Part shown: piece after piece, positions 43,374 through 51,972 of the stretch
How the letters are laid out: each line of letters begins with the position of its first letter
Numbering within the stretch: position 1 is the stretch's first letter
Assembly (NCBI GenBank): GCA_027482185.1
Contig: JAIXWF010000013.1
Location: forward strand, 310,001-374,000
Source of the DNA: Opitutaceae bacterium
GTDB taxonomy: Bacteria > Verrucomicrobiota > Verrucomicrobiia > Opitutales > Opitutaceae
Direction: 5' to 3'
Length of the DNA stretch: 64,000 nucleotides
The notes under the pieces: generated by a model
What the model was told of the DNA's origin: nothing
What the model saw: the letters and a program-made list of their open reading frames with translations, nothing else
Databases searched by the model: none
Made by a program: the position numbers and the translations under genes

Positions 43374-45098
43374 TTAGGTTTCGGTTTTTGCCGGCGGGGT
43401 GGCGGTGGGCAGGGCGAGGTGGAAGGTGGCGCCGCGGTCGGGTTGGGCCTCGGCCCAGACGCGGCCGCCGTGGCGCGTCACGATGCGGTGCACGAGGGCG
43501 AGGCCGACGCCGGTGCCCTCGAAGTCGCGGGCGGAGTGCAGCCGCTGGAAGACGCCGAAGAGCCGCGCGGCCTGCGCGGGATCGAAACCGGCGCCGTTGT
43601 CGCGGACAAAGACGACGACCTCGCGGGCGTCCGGGGCGGCGGGCTCGGCGCCGACTTCGATGACGGCGGGGTGGCGGCGGCGCGTGAATTTGACGGCGTT
43701 GCCGAGGAGGTTGGCGAAAACCTGGCGGAGCAGGGCGGGGTCGGCGACGACTTCGGGCAGCGGGCCGACGCGCCACTCCACGGCGCGGTCCGCGGTCTCG
43801 GCGGCGAGCCCGTGGCTCACCTCCGCGACGAGGGCCCCGAGGGAGACGGTTTGGACGGCGAGCTCGGCGCGGCCGACGCGGGCGAAGGCGAGGAGGTCGT
43901 CGATGAGCGCCGACATGCGGAGGGACTCGCGCTTGACGACGCCGAGGTGGCGGGCGACCTCGGGATGGGCGGCGCCGTCGGCGCGGAGTTCCGCGAGCTC
44001 GACGAAGCCGCAGATGTTGCGGAGCGGGGCGCGCAGGTCGTGGGAAACCGAATACGAGAAGGCGTCGAGCTCGGCGTTGGCGGCGACGAGGCGCGCGTTG
44101 AGGGTTTCGACCTCGGCGACGCGGGCGGCCAGTTCGGCGCTGCGCTCGGCGAGCTCGGCCTGGATGCGGCGGCGTTCCGCGAGCTCGGTGCGCATGCGGC
44201 GCTCGTGGGCGAAGAGCAGCAGGCCGGCGACGCAGGCCGCGGCGGCGAGGCCGGCGGCGATCTTGAAGGCGAGGAACCAGCGGGACGGGGCGACGTCGAC
44301 GGCGATCCAGCGCTCGTCGATCGCGCGTTTTTCCTGCGGCGTGAAGCTGGCGACGGCCCGGGCGACCATGGCGGCGAGCTCGGGCTTGGCCGGGGAAACG
44401 CCGAGATAGACATGGTTCGGGCCGTGGAGCACGCTCCCGAGCCGGAGATTGGTGAGGTGCAGGGAACGGATGTGGTGGGCGGCGGTGACGGCGTCGGAGA
44501 CGGTGGCGTCGATTTCGCCCCGGGCGAGGGCCTCGAGGACGGCGCCGGCGGATTCGTAGACGCGGAAGCGGCTGCCGGCGTAGAACTGCTCGACGGGACG
44601 ATCGCTGGAGACGTAGCCGCGGGCGAAGCCGAGCGTGAGGCCGCGCAGGTCCTCGGCGCGCAGCAGGTACGGCGAATCGGTGCGGGAAACGATGACGGCG
44701 GGCACCGAAATGTAGGGAGGGGAGAGCAGCATCGTTTCCCGCTGCTTGGCGCTGCCCATGAGGGTGGTGAGCAGATCGACTTCGCCGGCGGCGAAGGCGG
44801 CCTCGACGGCGGGCCAGTTGGGAAAAACGACGGGCTGGAAGACGAGGCCGGTGCGGGCGGCGAGGAGATTCAGGAAATCGAGGTCGATGCCCTGCAGACC
44901 GCCGCGGCCGTCGGGAAACGAGTAGGGCGCGAAGGCCGGGCTGAAGCCGACGCGGACGACGGGATGGGCCTTCGCCCAGGCCTGCTCGGCGGGTGAGAGG
45001 GCAAACGGTGCCTGGGCGAAGCCGGCGGCGCCGAGGGCCGGCAGCAGGAAAAAGAGCACCCGCCACGACAAAGTCGGTCGTCGGGAGATGCGCCGCAT
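43374..45098 (-). CDS. Sensor histidine kinase with periplasmic solute-binding domain
   Basis: 574 residues. Signal or anchor at 12-30, a type-3 extracellular solute-binding fold at about 46-267 (VRVGFSPAFAPYSFPDGRGG, GIDLDFLNLLAARTG), a membrane helix at 276-297, a coiled coil (300-345), then the kinase core with His353 in YSVSHDLRAPLR, N box NLLGNAVKF, G1 DNGAGFD and GTGVGLAL. The start is CAT 45096-45098; the longer frame upstream is shadow of the next gene. The binding fold suggests it senses a small molecule. No response regulator is adjacent. Confidence 0.9.
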   Translation of the reverse strand: MRRISRRPTLSWRVLFFLLPALGAAGFAQAPFALSPAEQAWAKAHPVVRVGFSPAFAPYSFPDGRGGLQGIDLDFLNLLAARTGLVFQPVVFPNWPAVEAAFAAGEVDLLTTLMGSAKQRETMLLSPPYISVPAVIVSRTDSPYLLRAEDLRGLTLGFARGYVSSDRPVEQFYAGSRFRVYESAGAVLEALARGEIDATVSDAVTAAHHIRSLHLTNLRLGSVLHGPNHVYLGVSPAKPELAAMVARAVASFTPQEKRAIDERWIAVDVAPSRWFLAFKIAAGLAAAACVAGLLLFAHERRMRTELAERRRIQAELAERSAELAARVAEVETLNARLVAANAELDAFSYSVSHDLRAPLRNICGFVELAELRADGAAHPEVARHLGVVKRESLRMSALIDDLLAFARVGRAELAVQTVSLGALVAEVSHGLAAETADRAVEWRVGPLPEVVADPALLRQVFANLLGNAVKFTRRRHPAVIEVGAEPAAPDAREVVVFVRDNGAGFDPAQAARLFGVFQRLHSARDFEGTGVGLALVHRIVTRHGGRVWAEAQPDRGATFHLALPTATPPAKTET

Positions 45099-45160
45099 GG
45101 GCGCAGATTGTCCGGCGGTGCGGCCGCGGCAAGCGCGGTCACCGGCATATACGCGGCCGC

Positions 45161-46471
45161 TCAGCGCGCCTTGGCGAGCTCGACGGCGTAGGTGTGGGTG
45201 ACGGCGCGGCCACGGTCGTCGCGCGGGCTGTGGAAGTTGCCGCTGAAGACGATCCATTTGCCGTCGGGCGTGAACGTGAGGTTGGGCTCGACGCCGGTGG
45301 TCTTGCTGTAGTCGTGACGGGACATGTCGACGAGTTTCTCGGATTTGAAGAAACCGATCTCGATCAACTCGCGGCCGGGTTCGCGCGGGGATTGGCCGCG
45401 GACCGGGACGGGCGTGAAAAGGTAGATCCATTGGCCCTGGGCGGGCGGGTCGATCGTCTCGCCGTCGGGTCCGCGGGCGGCGACGCTGCCGGGGTAACCG
45501 CCGTCGCCGGCGAAGAACTTGCCGTCGGGGGATTGGTTGTAGTGCACGGACCACTCCTCGCGTTTGAGGCTGTACCAGGTGCGTTTGCCGGTCGCGAGTT
45601 CGTAGCCGGCGAGCCAGAAGACGGTGCTGCGCGGGGTCTGCAAATCGTACCAGACCGTCTTGCCGTCGGGGCTGAAGAATTCATGGCCCCAGATCTCCAT
45701 GTTCATGGTGCGTTGGTGGACGGATTTGGCGGGGGAGCCGTCGGCGCGGAGCACCCAAGTGCGTTCGTTGAAGTGCCAGGGGCCCTCGTGGCAGAAGAGG
45801 ATCTGCAACGGATCGGTGGGCGAACACTGGAGGTGGTTGGTCCAGTCGTTTTCGCGGTGGCGGACGGTGAAGGCGCCGGTCTTGAGATCGAGGGTGAAGA
45901 TCTGTTTCGGGGTGCCGGCGGCCCATTGGGCTTCGAGGGTGCCGCCCATGCCGTTGGCGGGCGGGGTGCGCGGGACGACTTTGCCGTCGGGATCGGGGGC
46001 GATGCCGACGAGCAGGGTCTCGTCGCAATTGAGCGCGAACTGCGTGCCGCGGCCCTGGGGCGGGAGCTTGGCGACGAGGCGGACCGCCTTGGTGTCGAGG
46101 TGCACGGCCTTGAGCGCGCCCTCCTCGCGGGCGAGGAAGTAGGCTTCGCGCGTGCGCCAGGCGGTGGCGATGGGGCTGGCGTTCGCGAGAATGAGTTCGG
46201 TTTTCGGTTCGGCGCGGCCGAGGGTCGTGAGGTCGACGGCCGTAATGCCTTCGCGGGTACGGATGACGACCTTGTCGCCCTCGGGCGTGTAGGCGCGCTG
46301 GTGGAAGTAGAGACTGGTGCCGCCGGAGTCGGGGGACAGACGGATGATCCGGTGGCCGGTGCGGGCGTCGATCCATTCGCGGGGAAGCGGTTCGGCGGCG
46401 GAGGCGGCGGACGCGAGGCCGGCGAAGACGGAAAGGCTGACGAAGGCGAAGGGGCGAAGGAGGGAGGGCAT
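45161..46471 (-). CDS. Oligogalacturonate lyase-like (PL22) propeller protein
   Basis: 436 residues with a signal peptide to about 25. It starts with EWIDARTGHRIIRLSPDSGG and has DWTNHLQCSPTDPLQILFCHEGPWH, EIWGHEFFSPDGKTVWYD, VHYNQSPDGKFFAGDGG and EPNLTFTPDGKWIVFSG, the propeller-blade words of PL22 oligogalacturonate lyases. PL22 enzymes split short pectin fragments by beta-elimination with a metal held by His/Gln residues; several His are in place here but I could not verify each ligand. Cytosolic members are usual, so a signal peptide is notable. Confidence 0.72.
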   Translation of the reverse strand: MPSLLRPFAFVSLSVFAGLASAASAAEPLPREWIDARTGHRIIRLSPDSGGTSLYFHQRAYTPEGDKVVIRTREGITAVDLTTLGRAEPKTELILANASPIATAWRTREAYFLAREEGALKAVHLDTKAVRLVAKLPPQGRGTQFALNCDETLLVGIAPDPDGKVVPRTPPANGMGGTLEAQWAAGTPKQIFTLDLKTGAFTVRHRENDWTNHLQCSPTDPLQILFCHEGPWHFNERTWVLRADGSPAKSVHQRTMNMEIWGHEFFSPDGKTVWYDLQTPRSTVFWLAGYELATGKRTWYSLKREEWSVHYNQSPDGKFFAGDGGYPGSVAARGPDGETIDPPAQGQWIYLFTPVPVRGQSPREPGRELIEIGFFKSEKLVDMSRHDYSKTTGVEPNLTFTPDGKWIVFSGNFHSPRDDRGRAVTHTYAVELAKAR

Positions 46472-46513
46472 CGGGGGAGCCGGAGCCTGGGGAGGGCGGG
46501 CGGTTTTTAAGGG

Positions 46514-46800
46514 AGGACAGGACGGACAGGAATCGGGCGGAAGATGAAACAGGACGGGATGGCTAGGACCAGGGAGTCAGTCTCCTGTTCATCCTGTGAT
46601 TTGGCGTCCTGTGGATCCTGTCCTCGGATCGGGGATTGGGACCGGAGAGGCGGGACGGGCGCGGTGGGGTGGGCGGGAGGTTTTTGTTCAGGACAGGACG
46701 GACAGGAGGCGGAGACAGGACGGAACAGGATGCGGAGGAGGGGAAAAGGTTGGGTCCTGTTGATCCCGCGATTGGAAGTCCTGTAGATCCTGTCCTCGGT
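46514..46800. repeat. Composite ACAGGA/TCCTGT repeat, second copy
   Basis: The 356-base gap 46472-46827 holds two hairpin units (about 46514-46627 and 46691-46800) with left arms GGACAGGACGGACAGGA and right arms TCCTGTTCATCCTGTG...TCCTGTGGATCCTGTCC, joined by a spacer ATCGGGGATTGGGACCGGAGA...GGGAGGTTTTTGTT that matches the spacer at 42108-42166 at most positions. No gene is seen in it. Confidence 0.8.
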
Positions 46801-46827
46801 TCGGAGATCGGAGTTCGAGCGGGCGGA

Positions 46828-47469
46828 TCAGGGTTTGGCGGGACCGGGTTGCAAGTGGCCGGCGGCGACGCAGGCGGCGAGCATCTGTTCGGCGTAGCGC
46901 CAGAGTTCGGGGCAGCCGTCGTCGATGTGGCGGTTGCGGGCGATGACGCGGTCGGCGGTGACGCCGTGGCGGTTCCAGGCGGCGCCCTGCGTGAGGCAGT
47001 TGAGCAGCATGGGTTGGAAGCGGTCGACGGCGGCGGCGAATTTCGCTTCGGGCGTGGCGCGGGCCTCGAATTCGTCCCAGAGCGCGCGGAACGCGGCGGT
47101 TTGGTCGGGCGGGAGCAGGCCGAAGATGCGGTCGGCGGCGATAGACTCGCGCGCGTGCTGGTCGGCCATGGCGGCGGTGTCGTAGGCGAAGGTGTCGCCG
47201 GCATCGATTTCGACGAGGTCGTGCACGATGAGCATCTTGAGGACGCGGAGGACATCGAGGCCGGGCACGCGCGCGTGTTCGGCGAGGACGATGACGGCGA
47301 GGCAGAGGTGCCAGCTGTGTTCGGCGTCGTTTTCGGCGCGGCGGCTGCGCGTGTTGATCGTTTGCCGGAAGACCTCCTTCAAACGGTCGCATTCGGCGAT
47401 GAAGCCGATCTGGCGGACGAGGCGGGCGGCGGGGGAATCGGGAGGCGGGGTGGCCGCGGGGGAAGTCAT
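46828..47469 (-). CDS. HD-domain phosphohydrolase (YfbR-like)
   Basis: 213 residues, soluble. The metal-binding HD pattern is complete: His51 in ENDAEHSWH, His83-Asp84 in IVHDLVEIDAGDT, and a distal Asp in AAAVDRFQPML. The LKEVFRQT and SWHLC words fit the YfbR/HDDC2 group of nucleoside 5'-monophosphatases. A CACGGAG-type repeat precedes its start. Its gene context (SGNH hydrolase upstream, PL22 downstream, both on the minus strand) gives no functional link. Confidence 0.85.
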   Translation of the reverse strand: MTSPAATPPPDSPAARLVRQIGFIAECDRLKEVFRQTINTRSRRAENDAEHSWHLCLAVIVLAEHARVPGLDVLRVLKMLIVHDLVEIDAGDTFAYDTAAMADQHARESIAADRIFGLLPPDQTAAFRALWDEFEARATPEAKFAAAVDRFQPMLLNCLTQGAAWNRHGVTADRVIARNRHIDDGCPELWRYAEQMLAACVAAGHLQPGPAKP

Positions 47470-47937
47470 GGGGTTTTCCGCAGTGGGCTTGGAGTCACGG
47501 AGTTCACGGAGGAAGAAAAGGAGCTCACGGAGGAGCGGAGGGAGAGGCGAAGGTGTTCAGGGACAGCGGTGCGGTGCGGGTGACGGCGGTGGCCGCGAGG
47601 ACCGCGGGTCCGACTGCGTTTTCCAAATAAATGGGGCAAGGCTGGCGGGCGCGGGGCCTTGGGGCGATGCGAACTTCAGAGGAGTTGGCCGCAAGGCAGC
47701 GCAGAAGACGCAAAAACAGGCGGGGCGTGCGATGCCGTTGAAGCAATGGGTTCGGAGCAATTGCTTCCGGGCAAATTGGCTCCAAGCAATTGACGCGGCG
47801 GGATGGGCAAGGCGAAGGCGCTAGGTTTCTGCGCCGGCTGCGCCTCTTGGCGGCGATGCGGAGTTTGAGTCGGGCGGAGGCGAGGCCACTCGCCGGTGCT
47901 CGCGGCTCCGCGGGGAGACGAAGCGGCCGGCGGAGTC
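47470..47937. repeat. Gene-free stretch with short tandem repeats
   Basis: No gene seen in 468 bases. At 47491-47531 are CACGGAG words. At 47741-47797 a 14-15 base unit is repeated about four times (AAGCAATGGGTTCGG, AGCAATTGCTTCCGG, GCAAATTGGCTCCA, AGCAATTGACGCG), AT-richer than the surroundings. The rest shows no structure I can name. Confidence 0.6.
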
Positions 47938-48597
47938 CTACTTGAGCGCGGCGGCGACGAGGGGCTTCCAGATCGCGTAGCCGGCGGGGTTCATGTGGAG
48001 CATGTCCTTCACGAACAGTTCGGGGCGCGGTTGGCCCTGGGCGTCGAGCATCGCGGCCCAGACATCGACAAAACGCAGGCGCGGGTTTTTCGCGCAGTCG
48101 GCGGCGATGAGGGCGTTGAGTTCGCGGAACTTGGCCTCGTGCTTCCAGCGCGAGGGGCTGGGCTTGAGGCCGATGTAGACGATCTTGGTTTCCGGGAGGG
48201 CGGCGTGGACCTTGGCGACGAAGGCGCGGAAATCGGCGTGGATCGAAGCGACGGATTTGCCGACGTTGGCGTCGTTTTCGCCGGCGTAGAGGACGACGGT
48301 TTTCGGACGGTAGGGGATGACGATGCGGTCGGCGTAGAAGACGCTGTCGGCGAGTTCGGAGCCGCCGAAGCCGCGGTTGATCACGGGCAGGCCGGCGAAG
48401 TCCTCGGCGAGGGAGGTCCACTTCACGATCGAGGAGCTGCCGACGAAGACGATGCCGCCGGGGGCGGGGGCCTTGACGGCGTCGGCGGCGGTGAACTTGT
48501 CGATCGCGGCGGTCCATTTTTCCGGGGCGGCGGACAGGACCGGGACGGCGAGGGCGCAGACGAGGAGCGGGGCGAGGAGGCGGAGGGAGCGGAGCAT
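47938..48597 (-). CDS. Secreted SGNH/GDSL-type hydrolase
   Basis: 219 residues. Signal peptide to about 23 (VLSAA). Blocks I-V of the SGNH fold are seen: Ser54 in FVGSSSIVKW, Gly in RGFGGS, Asn108 in YAGENDAN, and Asp198/His201 in DMLHMNPAGY. The family includes esterases that deacetylate carbohydrates, matching the esterase and PL22-like lyase upstream. Same strand as the RND genes. Confidence 0.88.
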   Translation of the reverse strand: MLRSLRLLAPLLVCALAVPVLSAAPEKWTAAIDKFTAADAVKAPAPGGIVFVGSSSIVKWTSLAEDFAGLPVINRGFGGSELADSVFYADRIVIPYRPKTVVLYAGENDANVGKSVASIHADFRAFVAKVHAALPETKIVYIGLKPSPSRWKHEAKFRELNALIAADCAKNPRLRFVDVWAAMLDAQGQPRPELFVKDMLHMNPAGYAIWKPLVAAALK

Positions 48598-48786
48598 GGG
48601 AACTTCAGGAAACGGATTGGAACACAGAGGACACGGAGTCGGGCAGGAGGGGCACAGAGGCTGGACTGCAACCGGGGGACGCGCGGGTTTCGGTCTGCCG
48701 ATCCCTGCGCCTCCGTGAGGGCCGTAGAGAAATTTGTGGCCCGGCGCTGAGATTGGAAACGGGAGATCCGGGCGGTGGTGCGCGGA

Positions 48787-51700
48787 TTACTTGGCCATGG
48801 CGCCGCCGGAGGCGGCGGCGGCTTCCTCGCGCTCGATCTCGGCGGCGGGCTTGGGCGAGAGGTAGCGGGTGAACTTCTCCATATAGAGATAGAAGACCGG
48901 CGTGATATAGAGGGTGAGAAGCTGGGAGACGACGAGGCCGCCGCAGACGGCGAGGCCGAGGGTGCGGCGGGATTCGGCGCCGGCGCCCCAGCCGAGGGCG
49001 ATGGGCAACGTGCCGGCGAGGGCGGCGAGCGTCGTCATCATGATGGGCCGGAAGCGGACGAGGCAGGCTTCGTAGATGGCGGCCTCGGCGGCCTTGCCGT
49101 GGACGCGGCGGGCCTCGAGGGCGAAGTCGATCATCATGATGGCGTTCTTCTTCACGATACCGATGAGCAGAATGAGGCCGACGTAGCCGTACATGTTGAG
49201 CTCCTGGCCGAAGGCGATGAGCGTGATGAGCGCGCCGAAGCTGGCGGAGGGGAGGCCGGAGAGAATCGTGATCGGATGGACGAAATCCTCGTAGAGAATG
49301 CCGAGGACGATGTAGATCACGAGGACGGCAAGGAGGAGCATCCAGCCGAGACCGTTGAGCGAGCTGGTGAACGCGGCGGCGGTGCCCTGGAAGGTGCCGC
49401 TGACGGTGGCGGGGAGGACCTCGGCGGCGATGCGGCTGATTTGCTCGGTGGCTTGGCTGAGGGCGACGCCGTTCGCGAGGTTGAAGGTGATGGTGACGGC
49501 GGCGACCTGGCCGAGGTGGGCGACGGTGAGGGGACCGACGGTGGGTCGTACGGTGGCGACGGACTCGAGCGGGATGAGGCGGCCGGAGCGGTTGCGCAGA
49601 TGGAGAAGGGCGAGGGCGCGCGGGTCGCGTTTGAAGCGATCCTCCAGTTCCATGATCACGAAGTACTGGTTGGTCGGCGTGTAGATGGTGGAGACCTGGC
49701 GGGAGCCGAAGGCGCTGTAGAGCGTGTCCTCGACCTGCTGGGCACTGAGGCCGAGGGAGGAGGCCTTGTCGCGGTCGATCTCGATGACGAGCTGGGGGCT
49801 GGTGATGAGGAGGTCGGAATTGACGTCGATCAGGCCGGGGATCTCGCGGATGCGGTCGAGCATCGTCGGGGTGATGGCGTAGAGTTCCTTCAGGTCGGCG
49901 CCGGAGAGGGTGTATTGGTAGACCGAAGTGCCGCCGCGGGCGCCGATGCGGATGCTGGGCGGGACCTGCGGGAAGACGCGCACGCCGGGGATGCCGGCGG
50001 TGTCGTTGCGGATCATCTGGGCGACGACGGCGGCGGGCGGGCGCTTGTTGCGGTCGACCATGCCGACGAAGATCCGGCCGCCGTTGGCGGAGCCGGGGCC
50101 GCTGCGGGTGCCGCCGAGGAAGGAGGAGAAGTTTTCGACGTAGGGATTCTTGGCGATGGCGGCGCCGACTTGGCCCTGGTAGCGGACCATGGCGTCGAAC
50201 GAAACGTCCTGCGCCGCCTCGGTGGTGATGATGATGCGGCCGGTGTCCTCGGTGGGGATGAAGCCCTTGGGCACGATGGCGAGGAGCCAGACGGTCAGGA
50301 CGAAGCAGAGGCCGGCGACCACCATGACGGTGGCGCGCCAATTGAGGGAGGCCCGAAGGGTGGAGGCGTAAATCGCGAGGATGCCGTCGAACATCTTTTC
50401 CGTGGCCTGATAGAAGCGGCCGTGGTGCTGCACCGCCTGGTGCGGTTTCAGGAAACGGCTGCAGAGCATCGGCGTGAGCGTCAGCGAGACGAAACCGGAA
50501 ACGAGGATCGCGGCGCTGATCGTGACGGCGAATTCGTTGAGCAGCCGGCCGAGGATGCCGCCCATGAAGAGGACGGGGATGAAGACGGCGACGAGCGAGA
50601 TCGTCATCGAGAGGATGGTGAACCCGATCTCGCGGGAGCCCTTGAGCGAGGCGGCCATCGGGGATTCGCCGTGCTCGATGTGGCGGACGATGTTCTCGAG
50701 CATGACGATGGCGTCGTCGACGACGAAGCCGACGGCCAGGGTGAGCGCGAGCAGCGAGATGTTGTTCACGCTGAAGTTGCAGAAATACATCACCGCAAAG
50801 GTGCCGATGACGGCGATCGGGATGGCGACGCTGGCGATGAGCGTGGCGGCAAGCGTGCGCAGGAAGATGAAGATCACCATCACCACGAGGGCCACGGCGA
50901 GCACGAGGGTGAACTTCACGTCGTGGACGGATTCGCGGATCGCGATAGAGCGGTCGCTGAAGATGTCGAGGCTGACGGAGGCCGGGAGCTGGCTGCGGAA
51001 GGACGGGAGCAGTTCTTTGACGCCGTCGACGACCTTGATGGTGTTCGTGCCGGGTTGGCGTTGGACGAAGAGGACGACGCAGCGGTTTTCTTTGCCGGCC
51101 TCGCTGTTGGTGTTCTCGGCGGCGTCGGCGGCCGGGGCCTTGTTGGTGAACCAAGCGGCGGCCTTGTCGTTTTCGACGCTGTCCTCGACGGCGGCGATGT
51201 CGCCGAGGCGGACGGCGGCGCCGTTGCGGTAGCTGACGATGACGCGGCGGAAACCGTCGGCGCTGCGGAGTTGGCCGGTGGCGAGGAGGGTGGTGGACTT
51301 GTGGTCGCCGTCGAGGGTGCCGGCGGGGAGGTTGGTGTTGTTGGAGTCGAGGGCGGAGCGGACTTCGTCGATGCCGATGCCGCGGGCGGCGAGGGCGCGG
51401 GGGTCGAGGCGGACGCGGACGGCGTATTTCTGGGAGCCGACGACGTTGACCTGGGCGACGCCGTCGACGGTGGAGATGCGCTGGGCGATGACGGTCTCGG
51501 CGTATTCGTTGACCTCGGAGAGCGGGAGGGTCGACGAGCTGAGGGCGAGCAGCATGATCGGGTCGTCGGCCGGATTGGTTTTCCGGAAGGACGGCGGATT
51601 GGGCATGTCGCGCGGGAGGCGGCGCTGCACGGCGGAGATGGCGGCCTGGACGTCCTGGGCGGCGCCGTCGACGTTGCGGGAGAGGTTGAACTGCAGCGTG

Positions 51701-51972
51701 ACCTGGGTGTTGCCGAGGGAGCTGGTCGACGTCATCGAGTCGATTCCGGCGATGCTGGAGAACTGCTGTTCGAGCGGGGTGGCGACGGACGAGGCCATCG
51801 TTTCCGGGCTGGCGCCGGGGAGGTTGGCGCTGACCGTGATGGTCGGGAAATCGATGTTGGGCAGGTCGCTGACGGGCAGGCGCAGGTAGGCGAGCCAGCC
51901 GAAGAGGGTGATGGCCGCGGTGACCAGCACGGTCATCACGGGCCGGCGGATGAACGGTTCGGGGAGGTTCAT
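48787..51972 (-). CDS. RND efflux pump inner-membrane permease (AcrB/MexB-like)
   Basis: 1061 residues, the usual size. NLPEPFIRRPVMTVLVTAAI opens the first helix; TM4 carries the proton-relay Asp pair (GFVVDDAIVMLENIVRHIE), and TLTPMLCSRFLKP and the second half GILYEDFVHPITILSGLPSA follow. A Gly-X-X-Asp-rich IVKKNAIMMIDFALEARR is present. It exports hydrophobic compounds using the proton gradient with the adaptor encoded upstream; their genes overlap by 4 bases (ATGA, 51969-51972). No outer-membrane channel gene is next to it. Confidence 0.95.
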   Translation of the reverse strand: MNLPEPFIRRPVMTVLVTAAITLFGWLAYLRLPVSDLPNIDFPTITVSANLPGASPETMASSVATPLEQQFSSIAGIDSMTSTSSLGNTQVTLQFNLSRNVDGAAQDVQAAISAVQRRLPRDMPNPPSFRKTNPADDPIMLLALSSSTLPLSEVNEYAETVIAQRISTVDGVAQVNVVGSQKYAVRVRLDPRALAARGIGIDEVRSALDSNNTNLPAGTLDGDHKSTTLLATGQLRSADGFRRVIVSYRNGAAVRLGDIAAVEDSVENDKAAAWFTNKAPAADAAENTNSEAGKENRCVVLFVQRQPGTNTIKVVDGVKELLPSFRSQLPASVSLDIFSDRSIAIRESVHDVKFTLVLAVALVVMVIFIFLRTLAATLIASVAIPIAVIGTFAVMYFCNFSVNNISLLALTLAVGFVVDDAIVMLENIVRHIEHGESPMAASLKGSREIGFTILSMTISLVAVFIPVLFMGGILGRLLNEFAVTISAAILVSGFVSLTLTPMLCSRFLKPHQAVQHHGRFYQATEKMFDGILAIYASTLRASLNWRATVMVVAGLCFVLTVWLLAIVPKGFIPTEDTGRIIITTEAAQDVSFDAMVRYQGQVGAAIAKNPYVENFSSFLGGTRSGPGSANGGRIFVGMVDRNKRPPAAVVAQMIRNDTAGIPGVRVFPQVPPSIRIGARGGTSVYQYTLSGADLKELYAITPTMLDRIREIPGLIDVNSDLLITSPQLVIEIDRDKASSLGLSAQQVEDTLYSAFGSRQVSTIYTPTNQYFVIMELEDRFKRDPRALALLHLRNRSGRLIPLESVATVRPTVGPLTVAHLGQVAAVTITFNLANGVALSQATEQISRIAAEVLPATVSGTFQGTAAAFTSSLNGLGWMLLLAVLVIYIVLGILYEDFVHPITILSGLPSASFGALITLIAFGQELNMYGYVGLILLIGIVKKNAIMMIDFALEARRVHGKAAEAAIYEACLVRFRPIMMTTLAALAGTLPIALGWGAGAESRRTLGLAVCGGLVVSQLLTLYITPVFYLYMEKFTRYLSPKPAAEIEREEAAAASGGAMAK

